A stretch of 33,436 nucleotides of DNA from assembly GCF_008124715.1 (NCBI RefSeq), contig NZ_VNHO01000024.1:1-33436 (forward strand), written 5' to 3'. This document shows, piece by piece, positions 1 to 7,866 of this stretch (within the stretch, counting starts at the first letter, position 1; every line of letters starts with the position of its first letter). Made by a program: the position numbers and the translations under genes. The stretch is from Thermosediminibacter litoriperuensis. GTDB taxonomy: Bacteria > Bacillota > Thermosediminibacteria > Thermosediminibacterales > Thermosediminibacteraceae. Under the pieces are notes generated by a model that was not told where the DNA came from, did not search any database, and saw nothing but the letters and a program-made list of their open reading frames with translations.

Positions 1-44
1 ACTTCGTGACTATGTTTAGCCACATCAATACCGCCATAGATCAT
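1..44 (-). CDS. IS110-family transposase, N-terminal end (runs off window)
   Basis: Reading the minus strand from an ATG at 44-42 gives MIYGGIDVAKHSHE, then the window edge. The pattern GxDVAKxxH is the usual opening of IS110-family DEDD transposases; its Asp is the first catalytic acidic residue of the RuvC-like domain. A GAGG ribosome binding site lies about 8 bases upstream of the ATG. Only about 14 codons are visible, so intactness and subgroup cannot be judged. The gene points away from the glycine reductase operon, so the region between them (45-300) should contain the left end of the element. The family call rests on a short but characteristic motif. Confidence 0.68.
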   Translation of the reverse strand, partial: MIYGGIDVAKHSHE

Positions 45-59
45 ATTTACATCCTCGCT

Positions 60-245
60 TTCATTGAAATTAGGCAGGGTTCCCGCAATCCCCTATAAGT
101 CTCAACCTTGCGCGTAACTCGAAGCATGCAGCAAGCTACATCCGCAACGTGCTCATTCGAGACATCTCATAGAGGAGGGGCTTCACTCTTAATTTCGGGA
201 CAGCAAAGAGCTTCCCAAGGAGGTAGATCGAAGTCCCCTGCCGCT
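60..245 (-). ncRNA. Candidate IS110 bridge RNA / structured element leader
   Basis: This stretch upstream of the IS110 transposase start has no convincing reading frame but strong potential RNA structure. On plus coordinates, 177-184 pairs with 230-238 (GGGGCTTC with GAAGtCCCC). Inside this arm 186-190 pairs with 206-210 and 197-200 with 213-216; these two helices interleave, so they are alternatives or a pseudoknot. A second arm pairs 99-103 with 159-163 and 108-112 with 143-147, leaving a large internal loop. A small GC hairpin lies at 74-86. IS110-group elements are known to encode the guide (bridge) RNA between the left end and the transposase gene, so position and multi-arm shape fit. 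The ends and the target and donor loops are not assigned; the boundaries given are approximate. Confidence 0.38.
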
Positions 246-359
246 ACGAGAAATATTTAGCTAAGTTTTATCAGAATTCCTGTGTGGTTGTCAAAAAAAC
301 TTTAAATGACCCTTAATTACATCATTGAGCTAACTATATTGTACAAGGAGGTGGGTGTT

Positions 360-674
360 TTGATCGAGTTAAACAGCGAAAATTTCGAACAGGAGGTGTT
401 AAAGTCGGAAAAGCCGGTACTGGTGGACTTCTGGGGCCCCAGGTGCGAGCCCTGCAAGGCCCTGATGCCGCATGTGGAAAAACTCGAAGAGGTATACGGC
501 GACAGGGTGAAATTCTGCAAACTCGACACCTCTAAAAACATGCGGCTGGCGATAAGCCAGAAAGTTATGGGGCTCCCTACGCTGGCGATTTACAAGAATG
601 GCGAGAAGGTTGATCAGGTTACGAAAGAAGTCACTATTGAAATGGTGGAGGAAATGATTAAGAGGAACATATAA
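360..674 (+). CDS. trxA: Thioredoxin of the glycine reductase operon
   Basis: This is a small thioredoxin of 104 residues. The redox site is W-G-P-R-C29-E-P-C32, so the dipeptide between the cysteines is Glu-Pro rather than the common Gly-Pro. The cis-proline motif GLPTLAIYKNG follows. I chose the TTG at 360 because AAGGAGG sits about 9 bases before it; an upstream in-frame ATG at 306 has no such site and would add an untypical N-terminal tail. In glycine reductase systems thioredoxin passes electrons to the selenoprotein GrdA/GrdB couple, and a divergent active-site dipeptide is common in these dedicated thioredoxins. grdE follows 13 bases later. No thioredoxin reductase gene precedes it in the window; an IS110 end lies there instead. 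Confidence 0.93.
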   Translation: MIELNSENFEQEVLKSEKPVLVDFWGPRCEPCKALMPHVEKLEEVYGDRVKFCKLDTSKNMRLAISQKVMGLPTLAIYKNGEKVDQVTKEVTIEMVEEMIKRNI

Positions 675-687
675 GGGGAGGGTAAAA

Positions 688-1971
688 ATGAAACTGGAGC
701 TCGGGTATTTTAACGTAAAAAACGTGGTGTTCGGTGACACCACCCGGTTTGAAAACGGAGTTCTCACCGTGAACAAGAAAGAACTTGCCGGGCTCATACT
801 CGCCGACAACCGGATAAAAGATGTGGATTTCGACGTGGCAAAACCCGGCGAGGAAGTAAGGATAATTCCGGTCAAAGACGTAATCGAGCCCCGCGTTAAG
901 GTAACCGATGGCACTGTCTTTCCGGGATTTCTGGGCAAACCGACCACCGTCGGTGAAGGAAGGACCCACGTGCTGAAAGGCATGGCTGTTGTTACCTGCG
1001 GAAGGATCGTGGGCTTTCAGGAAGGCATAATAGACATGAGCGGCCCCGGAGCCGAATACACTCCGTTCTCGAAACTGATCAACCTGGTGGTAATAGCAAA
1101 CCCCGTGGACGGCCTGTCCTCCCACGAACACGAAGAAGCCCTCCGCATAGCCGGGCTGAAGGCTGCAGCGTATCTCGCGGGCTGCGTGAAGGAAAAAGAG
1201 CCCGAGGAAATTAAGGTCTATGAGACAAAACCCATCGCCCAGGCCTTAAAAGAATACCCCGAGCTACCGAAGGTGGCCTACGTCTATCAGCTCCAGAGCC
1301 AGGGACTGCTTCACGATACATACGTATACGGTGTCGATGCCAAAAAGATAATACCTACCCTCATATATCCCACCGAGCTAATGGATGGAGCCATCGTTAG
1401 CGGTAACTGCGTTTCCGCCTGCGATAAGAATCCCACCTATGTACATCAAAACAACCCGGTCGTGGAAGAACTCTACAAACGCCATGGCAAGGATATAAAC
1501 TTCGTGGGTATAATCATAACCAACGAGAACGTTACTCTTGCCGATAAGGTGCGCTCTTCCGATTACACGGCGAAACTCGCCGAGTACCTTGGCCTTGACG
1601 GCGTTATCATCACCGAGGAAGGTTTCGGCAATCCGGATACCGACCTCATAATGAACTGCAGAAAGATAGAATCAAAGGGAATTAAGACGGTCCTTATTAC
1701 TGACGAATACGCTGGCAGGGATGGGGCATCCCAGTCGCTAGCCGATGCCGACCCGAAAGCCGACGCTGTGGTTACTGCAGGCAACGCCAACGAGGTCATT
1801 GTACTGCCGCCCATGAAGAAGATAATCGGCCTTGTGGATACCGCCACGATTATAGCGGGTGGGTCCCAGAAGGCTTTGAGAGAAGACGGCAGCATAGAGA
1901 TCGAGCTTCAAGCGATAACCGGCGCTACATCGGAAGTCGGTCTGACGCTCTTGAGCGCAATAACCCTATAA
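688..1971 (+). CDS. grdE: Glycine reductase protein B, proprotein GrdE
   Basis: 427 residues, the usual GrdE length. It is the precursor of the 25- and 22-kDa subunits of substrate-binding protein B. In the family the chain cleaves itself before a cysteine, which becomes a pyruvoyl group that forms a Schiff base with the substrate amine. The site is visible as SGNC at Cys241, followed by VSACDKN. Together with GrdB it binds glycine and passes a carboxymethyl group to the selenium of GrdA. The start is an ATG behind AGGGGAGGG. Glycine rather than sarcosine or betaine is inferred from linkage to a complete grdA-B-C-D set; the sequence alone does not exclude a related substrate. Confidence 0.95.
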   Translation: MKLELGYFNVKNVVFGDTTRFENGVLTVNKKELAGLILADNRIKDVDFDVAKPGEEVRIIPVKDVIEPRVKVTDGTVFPGFLGKPTTVGEGRTHVLKGMAVVTCGRIVGFQEGIIDMSGPGAEYTPFSKLINLVVIANPVDGLSSHEHEEALRIAGLKAAAYLAGCVKEKEPEEIKVYETKPIAQALKEYPELPKVAYVYQLQSQGLLHDTYVYGVDAKKIIPTLIYPTELMDGAIVSGNCVSACDKNPTYVHQNNPVVEELYKRHGKDINFVGIIITNENVTLADKVRSSDYTAKLAEYLGLDGVIITEEGFGNPDTDLIMNCRKIESKGIKTVLITDEYAGRDGASQSLADADPKADAVVTAGNANEVIVLPPMKKIIGLVDTATIIAGGSQKALREDGSIEIELQAITGATSEVGLTLLSAITL

Positions 1972-1997
1972 TAAAAATAGCGTGAGGAGGCGGAATT

Positions 1998-2468
1998 ATG
2001 TTTGAAGGTAAAAAGATAGTTATAGTGGGTGACAGGGACGGTGTTCCCGGTCCGGCCATAGAAGCATGCATGAAGACAACCCCGGGTGAAGTGGTGTTCT
2101 CCACCACCGAGTGCTTCGTCTGAACGGCCGCCGGTGCGATGGATCTGGAGATCCAAAAGAGAATTAAGGATCTGGCCGATGAGTACGGCCCTGAAAATGT
2201 AGTCGTGATTTTAGGCGGTGCTGAACCTGAAGCCGCAGGAATCGCGGCAGAAACCGTAACCAACGGCGACCCGACCTTCGCCGGTCCTCTGGCCGGTGTG
2301 TCGCTGGGGCTTGCAGTATACCACATCGTGGAATCTGAAGTGAAGGCTGCCGTTGACCCGGCCGTTTACGAAGAACAGGTCGGGGTAGTGGAAATGGTGC
2401 TGGATGTGGAGGGTATAGCTAGAGAAGTCAAAAAGTACCGTGAGCAGTATTCCAAATACAGGGCATAG
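1998..2468 (+). CDS. grdA: Glycine reductase selenoprotein A (UGA = selenocysteine 42)
   Basis: The gene starts with ATG at 1998 behind GAGGAGG and reads through an in-frame TGA at 2121-2123. With the TGA read as selenocysteine the product is 156 residues, the usual GrdA size. The active site is T-E-C39-F-V-U42-T-A-A-G-A-M-D, the invariant CxxU redox motif of the family. GrdA carries the carboxymethyl group as a selenoether from protein B to protein C, and its Se-S bond is re-reduced by thioredoxin. A hairpin suited to a bacterial SECIS lies 17-20 bases after the UGA. An annotation that treats TGA as stop would lose the N-terminal 41 residues and start falsely at the ATG at 2139. grdB begins 20 bases downstream. 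Confidence 0.96.
2121..2155 (+). promoter_or_regulatory. SECIS-like hairpin of grdA
   Basis: Directly after the in-frame UGA (2121-2123), bases 2140-2145 pair with 2150-2155 (TGGATC with GATCCA) around the loop TGGA. The loop lies about 22 bases from the UGA and contains G residues, which fits the spacing of bacterial SECIS elements recognised by SelB. The pairing is seen in the sequence; recognition is inferred. Confidence 0.7.
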
Positions 2469-2487
2469 CCTGAAGGAGGGCTGCGCG

Positions 2488-3804
2488 ATGGGTAAATTCA
2501 GGGTTGTCCATTACATCAACCAGTTTTTTGGCCAGATAGGGGGCGAGGAGAAGGCCGACATACCGCCGCAGGATAGGGAAGGGGCTCTCGGTCCCGGCAT
2601 GGCTTTTAATGCCTCCTTTAGCGGTGAAGCCGAAATAGTGGGCACCGTCATCTGCGGGGACTCGTATTTCAACGAACACCAGGAAGAGGCCATAACCGAC
2701 ATCCTGGAGCGTATAAAAAAATACAATCCCGATCTCGTGATCGCCGGTCCCGCCTTCAATGCCGGCCGTTACGGGATGGCCTGCGGCAGCGTATGCAAGG
2801 CGGTTAGGGAAGCCCTCAATATACCCGCAGTTACCGGCATGTTCATCGAAAATCCCGGCGTCGAGGTATACAAAAAGGATGTATATATTATTGAGACCGC
2901 CGGTTCGGCTGCGGGTATGCGCGAAGCGGTGCCCAAAATGGCCAAACTCGCCCTAAAGCTTGTGAAGGGCGAACAGATCGGCACACCCCAGGAAGAAGGG
3001 TATATACCCCGCGGAATCAGAAAGAACGTTTTCGCGGAGGAATACGGCGCCAAGCGGGCTGTGGATATGCTGATAAAGAAGCTGAAGGGTGAACCCTTTA
3101 CTACGGAGTATCCCATGCCCGACTTCGACAGGGTGACGCCCGCACCGGCCGTAAAAGATCTCTCGAAGGCGAAAGTTGCTCTTGTTACTTCGGGAGGTAT
3201 TGTGCCCAAGGGTAACCCCGACAAGATCGAAGCGTCCAGCGCTTCCAAATACGGAAAGTACGATATCGAAGGAGTGGAATACCTTACTCCCGAGAAGTAC
3301 CAGACCGCCCACGGCGGTTATGACCCGACCTATGCCAACCAGGACCCCAACAGAGTTCTGCCCGTCGACGTAATGCGCGAACTGGAAAAGGAAGGCGTTA
3401 TCGGGAAGCTCCACAGGTACTACTACGCCACCGTAGGTAACGGTACGTCGGTGGCAAATGCCAGGAGATTCGCCCAGGAAATTGCAAAAGAGCTCGTAGC
3501 CGACGGCGTCCAGGCCGTCATCCTCACATCTACCTGAGGGACCTGTACTCGTTGCGGTGCAACGATGGTAAAAGAACTCGAAAGGGCAGGTCTGCCAACA
3601 ACCCATATATGCACGATAGTGCCGATTTCCATGACGGTGGGCGCCAACAGGATAGTTCCGGCCGTGGCTATACCGCACCCGCTGGGCAATCCGTCGCTCA
3701 CCAGGGAGCAGGAAAAATCCCTCAGGCGCAAGCTGGTCCTCAAGGCCTTGAAAGCCCTGACGCTGGATGTGGAAAGGCAGACGGTTTTCGAAGACGGAGT
3801 GTGA
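2488..3804 (+). CDS. grdB: Glycine reductase protein B selenoprotein subunit (UGA = selenocysteine 350)
   Basis: The gene starts with ATG at 2488 behind GAAGGAGGG; an in-frame ATG further upstream at 2440 lies inside grdA and has no ribosome binding site. The frame crosses a TGA at 3535-3537 and ends at TGA 3802-3804, giving 438 residues, the normal GrdB length. The site reads S-T-U350-G-T-C353-T-R-C356-G, the UxxCxxC motif of this family. GrdB is the roughly 47-kDa substrate-activating subunit that works with the pyruvoyl subunit from GrdE; the C-terminal part after Sec contains PHPLGNPSL and a basic helix. A hairpin follows the UGA. Standard translation would give two broken pieces (2488-3537 and about 3565-3804). 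grdC starts 33 bases downstream. Confidence 0.96.
3535..3565 (+). promoter_or_regulatory. SECIS-like hairpin of grdB
   Basis: Downstream of the in-frame UGA (3535-3537), bases 3549-3555 and 3559-3565 form a perfect 7-bp stem (TCGTTGC with GCAACGA) around the loop GGT. The apical loop lies about 18 bases from the UGA, in the range used by bacterial SelB. The same bases encode the C353/C356 region, as usual for bacterial SECIS elements inside the reading frame. Confidence 0.72.
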
Positions 3805-3837
3805 GCATTAGCCGAGTAATCCGAAGGAGGGCTTAGC

Positions 3838-5385
3838 GTGAGCAATGCTGTGATTTCAGGTGCCAGCTACGTCCTGGTGCACGCTCCGAACATCATGATG
3901 GTGGCTGGCACCACCCAGCTTTTAGAAAAGGAAAATCCCAATTCGGAGTATATAAAGCGGATAAAGGACCACATTAGAAGCTACGACGATGCCGTCGCCT
4001 ACCCGCCTAATCAGGCCTGTATCGGAAATATATCACCCGAAGACATGAGAAACATAAAAAGGCCCTGGTACGAGAACCCCATAAAGGGCCTTTCGAGGTT
4101 CGGCAGATACGGTGAAATTATGCCGGAGGACGAGTTTTACGGTTTGATGGCCATATCCGACGTTTTCGACCTGGTCATTCTGGAAAGGGAATTCGCCGAA
4201 GGCATAAAGCAAAAGCTTTCCCGCCACCCGCTTTTATCGGAGAACGATGTAAACCGCATAAAAATGGTGGCCGATGAAGATGCCATTAAGAAGCATTTAG
4301 AAAACGGCGCCGTCGAATTGATGTACGGCGGAAAGCTCGTCGGCTGTGTGAGGAAAGCCCACGACAGGGATGAAACCCTATCGGCTCACGTGATGATCGA
4401 AAACCTGGCCACCAAAGCCTCGGCAGTGCTGGCTTTAAGGTACCTGCTGAAAGTCACCGGCATTGCCTCGACGGATGTCGACTATATCATAGAATGTTCC
4501 GAAGAGGCCTGCGGCGACATGAACCAGAGGGGTGGCGGAAATTTCGCCAAGGCCATCGGTGAAATAGCCGGCTGCGGCAATGCGACAGGGGCTGACATGA
4601 GGGGGTTCTGCGCCGGGCCCACTCATGCCCTCATAAGCGCAGCCGCCCTGGTAAACTCCGGTATATATAAGAACGTGGTCGTGGTCGCCGGAGGCGCCAC
4701 GGCAAAACTGGGCATGAACGGCAGGGACCACGTTAACAAGGGAATGCCCGTGCTGGAAGACGTCCTGGGCGGGTTTGCAGTGCTCGTCAGTGCCAACGAC
4801 GGCGTGAACCCCATCATAAGGCTCGATTCGATAGGAAAGCACCCGATCGCCGCCGGTGCTGCTCCCCAGGCCGTAATGCAGAATATAGTTTACAATCCCC
4901 TGGATAGGCTTGGGCTCAAAGCCTTTGACGTGGACAAATACGCGCCCGAGCTCCAAAACCCGGAGATTACGGAGCCTGCCGGTGCCGGCGACGTACCGAG
5001 GGCGAACTACAGGATGATTGCGGCGATCGCCGTAAAACGGGGAGAGCTCAGGAAGGAAGACATGGACTCCTTCGTAGAGAAGCACGGAGTAACCGGCTTT
5101 GCCCCGACGCAGGGCCACATTCCTTCGGGTGTCCCCATTATAGGGTATGTAAGGGAACAGATCCTGGCCGGCAATATGAAGAGGGCCATGATAATAGGCA
5201 AGGGCAGCCTTTTCCTGGCCCGCATGACCAACCTGTTCGACGGCATATCCTTTATAATGGAAAAGAACCCCGGCATACAAAAAGAGGCGGCAAAGACGAT
5301 CGACGTTTCGTCGTACCTGGCTGAGGCCTTCCGCGAGTTTGCAGAATACCTCGAGACAAGGGGGAAGGTCGATGCCTCTAGATAA
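3838..5385 (+). CDS. grdC: Glycine reductase protein C, beta subunit GrdC
   Basis: 515 residues, full length for GrdC. Protein C (GrdC plus GrdD) accepts the carboxymethyl group from selenoprotein A, forms an enzyme-bound acetyl thioester and releases acetyl phosphate. GrdC resembles the thiolase/ketoacyl-synthase fold; visible marks are SEEACGDMNQRGGG and the cysteine region GADMRGFCAGPTHAL in mid-protein, and a glycine-rich block VVVAGGATAKLGMNG. The start is GTG 3838 with AAGGAGG 7 bases upstream. The 3' end overlaps grdD by 14 bases, which suggests translational coupling of the two partners. Confidence 0.95.
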   Translation: MSNAVISGASYVLVHAPNIMMVAGTTQLLEKENPNSEYIKRIKDHIRSYDDAVAYPPNQACIGNISPEDMRNIKRPWYENPIKGLSRFGRYGEIMPEDEFYGLMAISDVFDLVILEREFAEGIKQKLSRHPLLSENDVNRIKMVADEDAIKKHLENGAVELMYGGKLVGCVRKAHDRDETLSAHVMIENLATKASAVLALRYLLKVTGIASTDVDYIIECSEEACGDMNQRGGGNFAKAIGEIAGCGNATGADMRGFCAGPTHALISAAALVNSGIYKNVVVVAGGATAKLGMNGRDHVNKGMPVLEDVLGGFAVLVSANDGVNPIIRLDSIGKHPIAAGAAPQAVMQNIVYNPLDRLGLKAFDVDKYAPELQNPEITEPAGAGDVPRANYRMIAAIAVKRGELRKEDMDSFVEKHGVTGFAPTQGHIPSGVPIIGYVREQILAGNMKRAMIIGKGSLFLARMTNLFDGISFIMEKNPGIQKEAAKTIDVSSYLAEAFREFAEYLETRGKVDASR

Positions 5386-6520
5386 ATCGGGTCTTTTCCA
5401 CATGCTGGCCGGAGCCCTTGAAGGCCGGAGCGGTAAACGGATAAAAATAGGCCTGACCGTGCTCGGCAGCGAACACCCGCCGAAAATGCTGGTGGATGCG
5501 GCCCGGGAAGCCGCCCAAAACCTGGAAGGAGTCGACGTGGTGGTCATCGGTCCCGGGAAGGAGATATCCGCCCCGGGGCTTGAAGGTATAGAAGCCTCGA
5601 CCTTGGAGGAAGCCCATCGCATTATGGAAAAAATGCTGGACGGCGGCGAGCTCGACGCCGCAGTCACCATGCACTACAACTTCCCCATCGGTGTTTCCAC
5701 AGTGGGGAGGGTGGTGACACCAGCCCGCGGTAAGCCCATGCTGATCGCCACGACTACGGGAACCTCGGCAGCCAACCGGGTGGAAGCCATGGTGAAAAAC
5801 GCAGTATACGGCATCATCGCGGCGAAGGCTCTCGGAATCCAAAACCCCAACGTAGGCATACTGAATCTGGACGGCTCCCGCCAGGTGGAACGCACATTAA
5901 AGTTGCTGGCCGATCGAGGGTACGAGATTAATTTTGCTGAGTCCGTGAGGGCCGACGGTGGCTGCATAATGCGGGGAAATGACCTGCTGGCCGGCTCCTG
6001 CGACGTTATGGTGACAGACACGCTGACCGGAAACATACTGATGAAGGTGTTTTCCGCCTATACCACCGGCGGCGATTATGAAGCCCTGGGATGGGGGTAC
6101 GGCCCTGGCATAGGCGAGGGGTATCAGAGAATAATTCTGATCCTCTCCAGGGCATCGGGAGCGCCGGTGGTAGAGGGAGCCATAAAGTATGCGGCGGAAC
6201 TGGTAAAGGGGAACCTCCTGGAAAAAGCGACCCGGGAGTTTGAAAAGTTGAGAGCAGCAAAATTTCACGAGATCATCGCTGAACTGGATAAAGCCGGAAA
6301 GCCGGCAGAAGAGGCCGAGATTACACCTCCGCTGAAGAAGAGCGTTACAGAAGAGATAGCCGGTATCGACGTGCTCCAGATGGAGGATGCAGTAAAAGTT
6401 TTATGGAAGAGCGGCTTATATGCGGAAAGCGGTATGGGGTGCACCGGTCCGGTTATACTGGTGGCCCATGAAGACCTAAAATCCGCCGTAGACATCCTGA
6501 AAGCCGCAGGGTATTTGTAA
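5372..6520 (+). CDS. grdD: Glycine reductase protein C, alpha subunit GrdD
   Basis: The ATG at 5372 lies inside the grdC end, behind GGGGAAGG, and gives 382 residues, matching the family. The N-terminal two thirds resemble phosphate acyltransferase-type (PlsX/FapH-like) enzymes. The C-terminus carries ESGMGC357TGPV; in the studied Eubacterium acidaminophilum enzyme a cysteine near the same position (Cys359) is the thiol that forms acetyl phosphate, so Cys357 is the likely catalytic residue here. An in-frame upstream ATG at 5339 lies deeper in grdC and is not preferred. It is the last gene of the operon, followed after about 20 bases by a strong terminator. Confidence 0.94.
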   Translation: MPLDKSGLFHMLAGALEGRSGKRIKIGLTVLGSEHPPKMLVDAAREAAQNLEGVDVVVIGPGKEISAPGLEGIEASTLEEAHRIMEKMLDGGELDAAVTMHYNFPIGVSTVGRVVTPARGKPMLIATTTGTSAANRVEAMVKNAVYGIIAAKALGIQNPNVGILNLDGSRQVERTLKLLADRGYEINFAESVRADGGCIMRGNDLLAGSCDVMVTDTLTGNILMKVFSAYTTGGDYEALGWGYGPGIGEGYQRIILILSRASGAPVVEGAIKYAAELVKGNLLEKATREFEKLRAAKFHEIIAELDKAGKPAEEAEITPPLKKSVTEEIAGIDVLQMEDAVKVLWKSGLYAESGMGCTGPVILVAHEDLKSAVDILKAAGYL

Positions 6521-6540
6521 AATTGGAGTCCAAAAGATAA

Positions 6541-6583
6541 AAAAGACCTGTGTCTTATTACATCAAGACACAGGTCTTTTTTT
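6541..6583 (+). terminator. Rho-independent terminator of the grd operon
   Basis: AAAAGACCTGTGTCTT at 6541-6556 pairs with AAGACACAGGTCTTTT at 6565-6580 around an 8-base loop and is followed by more T residues. With A-runs on the left and T-runs on the right it could also act on minus-strand transcripts. Confidence 0.92.
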
Positions 6584-6633
6584 TCCCGCTTCCGAGAGGA
6601 TGCAGTAATCCCGATATAACCTCTTTCCGCGCC

Positions 6634-6645
6634 GGGGAATTCCCC
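6634..6645. promoter_or_regulatory. 12-bp perfect palindrome ahead of the ABC importer
   Basis: GGGGAATTCCCC is a perfect palindrome in the 125-bp gap between the grd terminator and the lipoprotein gene. A possible -10 region (TATTAT/TATAAC, about 6671-6679) lies 25 bp downstream. It may be an operator for a dimeric regulator, but nothing in the window names one. Confidence 0.3.
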
Positions 6646-6711
6646 AGTAACCAGAATACGTCCACAAAAATATTATAACAAGAGATAGATTTTTTACTCG
6701 AAGAGGGAGTG

Positions 6712-7800
6712 ATGAAATTGAGAAAAATAGCGCTAATTCTGGTTATTGTCCTGCTACTATCGATTTTCGCGGCGGGATGCAGCCGGCAGACTTCCACAGA
6801 GCAGCCCGCTCAAGGCGGTGCTGGGCAGGGAGGCCATTTTCCGGGCGTTGAGCCGCTTTCGCCACCGGTAAAGGTGACCGTGGGGATGAAGCAGGTGGTG
6901 TCCGACGCGGGAGTGCTTATCGGCATGGCTAAGGGCTATTACCGGGAACTCGGTATAGAAATCGAGCCCGTGCAGTTCAACACAGGTCAGGACATGATAA
7001 ACGCTCTCGGTGCAGGCCAGCTTGACGTGGGGTGCACCGTCACGGCGTCCGGCCTGTTCAATGCGATGCTACGGGGGATTCCCATAAAGATCGTGGCCGA
7101 CAAGGGCATAAATGTGCCGGGTAAGGGCTACTACAGGCTGGTAATCCGGAAGGACCTGGTGGACGAAATAAAGGACTTCAAGGACCTTAAGGGCCGGAAG
7201 CTGGCTGTGGTCGGCACCGCATCTCTTGACGAAATCGCCCTGGACCGGGTCCTGAACATGGCGGGTTTGACCACTCGTGACGTAGACCTTCAGGTCATCA
7301 GAGCCTTTCCCGATATCGTGGCTGCCATGAGCAACAAGAGCATAGACGGCGGCATGCTCATAGAGCCTTTTATAGCCGCGGCTGTAGAAAAGGGCATTGC
7401 TGATCCGTGGAAAGACCCGGCCGAATACGATCCTGAGGCCCAGACCGCTCTGCTGGTTTACGGCAGGAGCATGATCGAAAGGCCGGAGGTCGCTAAGCGC
7501 TTCATGCTGGCATATGTGAAATCCCTCAGGGATTACAACGACGCCTTCTTTAAGAATATTAATAAAGACGAGATCATATCGATACTTGCCGAATACTCGG
7601 TGGTCAAGGACAAAGCCCTTTACGATAAGATGTTCCCGGTAGGGCTGAACCCCGACGGCTACGTTAAAATGAAAGGCATTCAGATGGACCTGGAGTGGTA
7701 TAGAAAGAGGGGGCTTTTAAAGGGCGAACTGAAGGCCGAAGACGTGGTGGATAACAGCTATGTGGACTATGCTCTGAGCGTCCTTGGTAGATATAAATAG
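6712..7800 (+). CDS. NitT/TauT-family ABC importer, substrate-binding lipoprotein
   Basis: About 362 residues. A lipoprotein signal peptide ends in FAAGC with Cys23 as the lipidation site, so the protein sits on the outer face of the membrane. The mature part has the SsuA/TauA/ThiY-like pattern: VTVGMKQVVSDAGVLIGMAKG, then GYYRELGIEIEPV, and later DLKGRKLAVVGTAS, as in periplasmic-binding-protein type 2 domains. ATG 6712 is chosen; a GTG directly before it (6709) is possible. The ligand (sulfonate, nitrate, pyrimidine precursor, amine or other) cannot be read from the sequence. Its permease and ATPase follow in the same direction, and the grd operon ends just upstream behind a terminator, so a link to amine or amino acid supply is only a guess. 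Confidence 0.87.
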   Translation: MKLRKIALILVIVLLLSIFAAGCSRQTSTEQPAQGGAGQGGHFPGVEPLSPPVKVTVGMKQVVSDAGVLIGMAKGYYRELGIEIEPVQFNTGQDMINALGAGQLDVGCTVTASGLFNAMLRGIPIKIVADKGINVPGKGYYRLVIRKDLVDEIKDFKDLKGRKLAVVGTASLDEIALDRVLNMAGLTTRDVDLQVIRAFPDIVAAMSNKSIDGGMLIEPFIAAAVEKGIADPWKDPAEYDPEAQTALLVYGRSMIERPEVAKRFMLAYVKSLRDYNDAFFKNINKDEIISILAEYSVVKDKALYDKMFPVGLNPDGYVKMKGIQMDLEWYRKRGLLKGELKAEDVVDNSYVDYALSVLGRYK

Positions 7801-7866
7801 CCTTTACAACGCCGAAGCAGAGCACAACAGGGGCCGGTTACTATACCTGAAAGGGGGGCAAACGTC

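Noticed and set aside
288-340. Promoter pair TTGTCA (288) with TATATT (335) for trxA
   Set aside because: Spacing is 41 bp, and a start after TATATT would fall inside the ribosome binding site. No alternative pair with correct spacing is convincing.
2139-2468. Separate short gene starting at the ATG at 2139
   Set aside because: It is the C-terminal part of grdA after the selenocysteine UGA; there is no ribosome binding site, and the CxxU motif joins the two parts.
3541-3804. Separate small gene or frameshifted end after the grdB TGA
   Set aside because: The frame continues in phase from grdB; UxxCxxC at the junction and total length 438 identify read-through of selenocysteine, not a pseudogene.
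4435-5670. Minus-strand open frame of about 410 codons opposite grdC/grdD
   Set aside because: It lies wholly under two well-identified glycine reductase genes, reads through their codon-biased reverse strand, and shows no family motif. It is a shadow frame.
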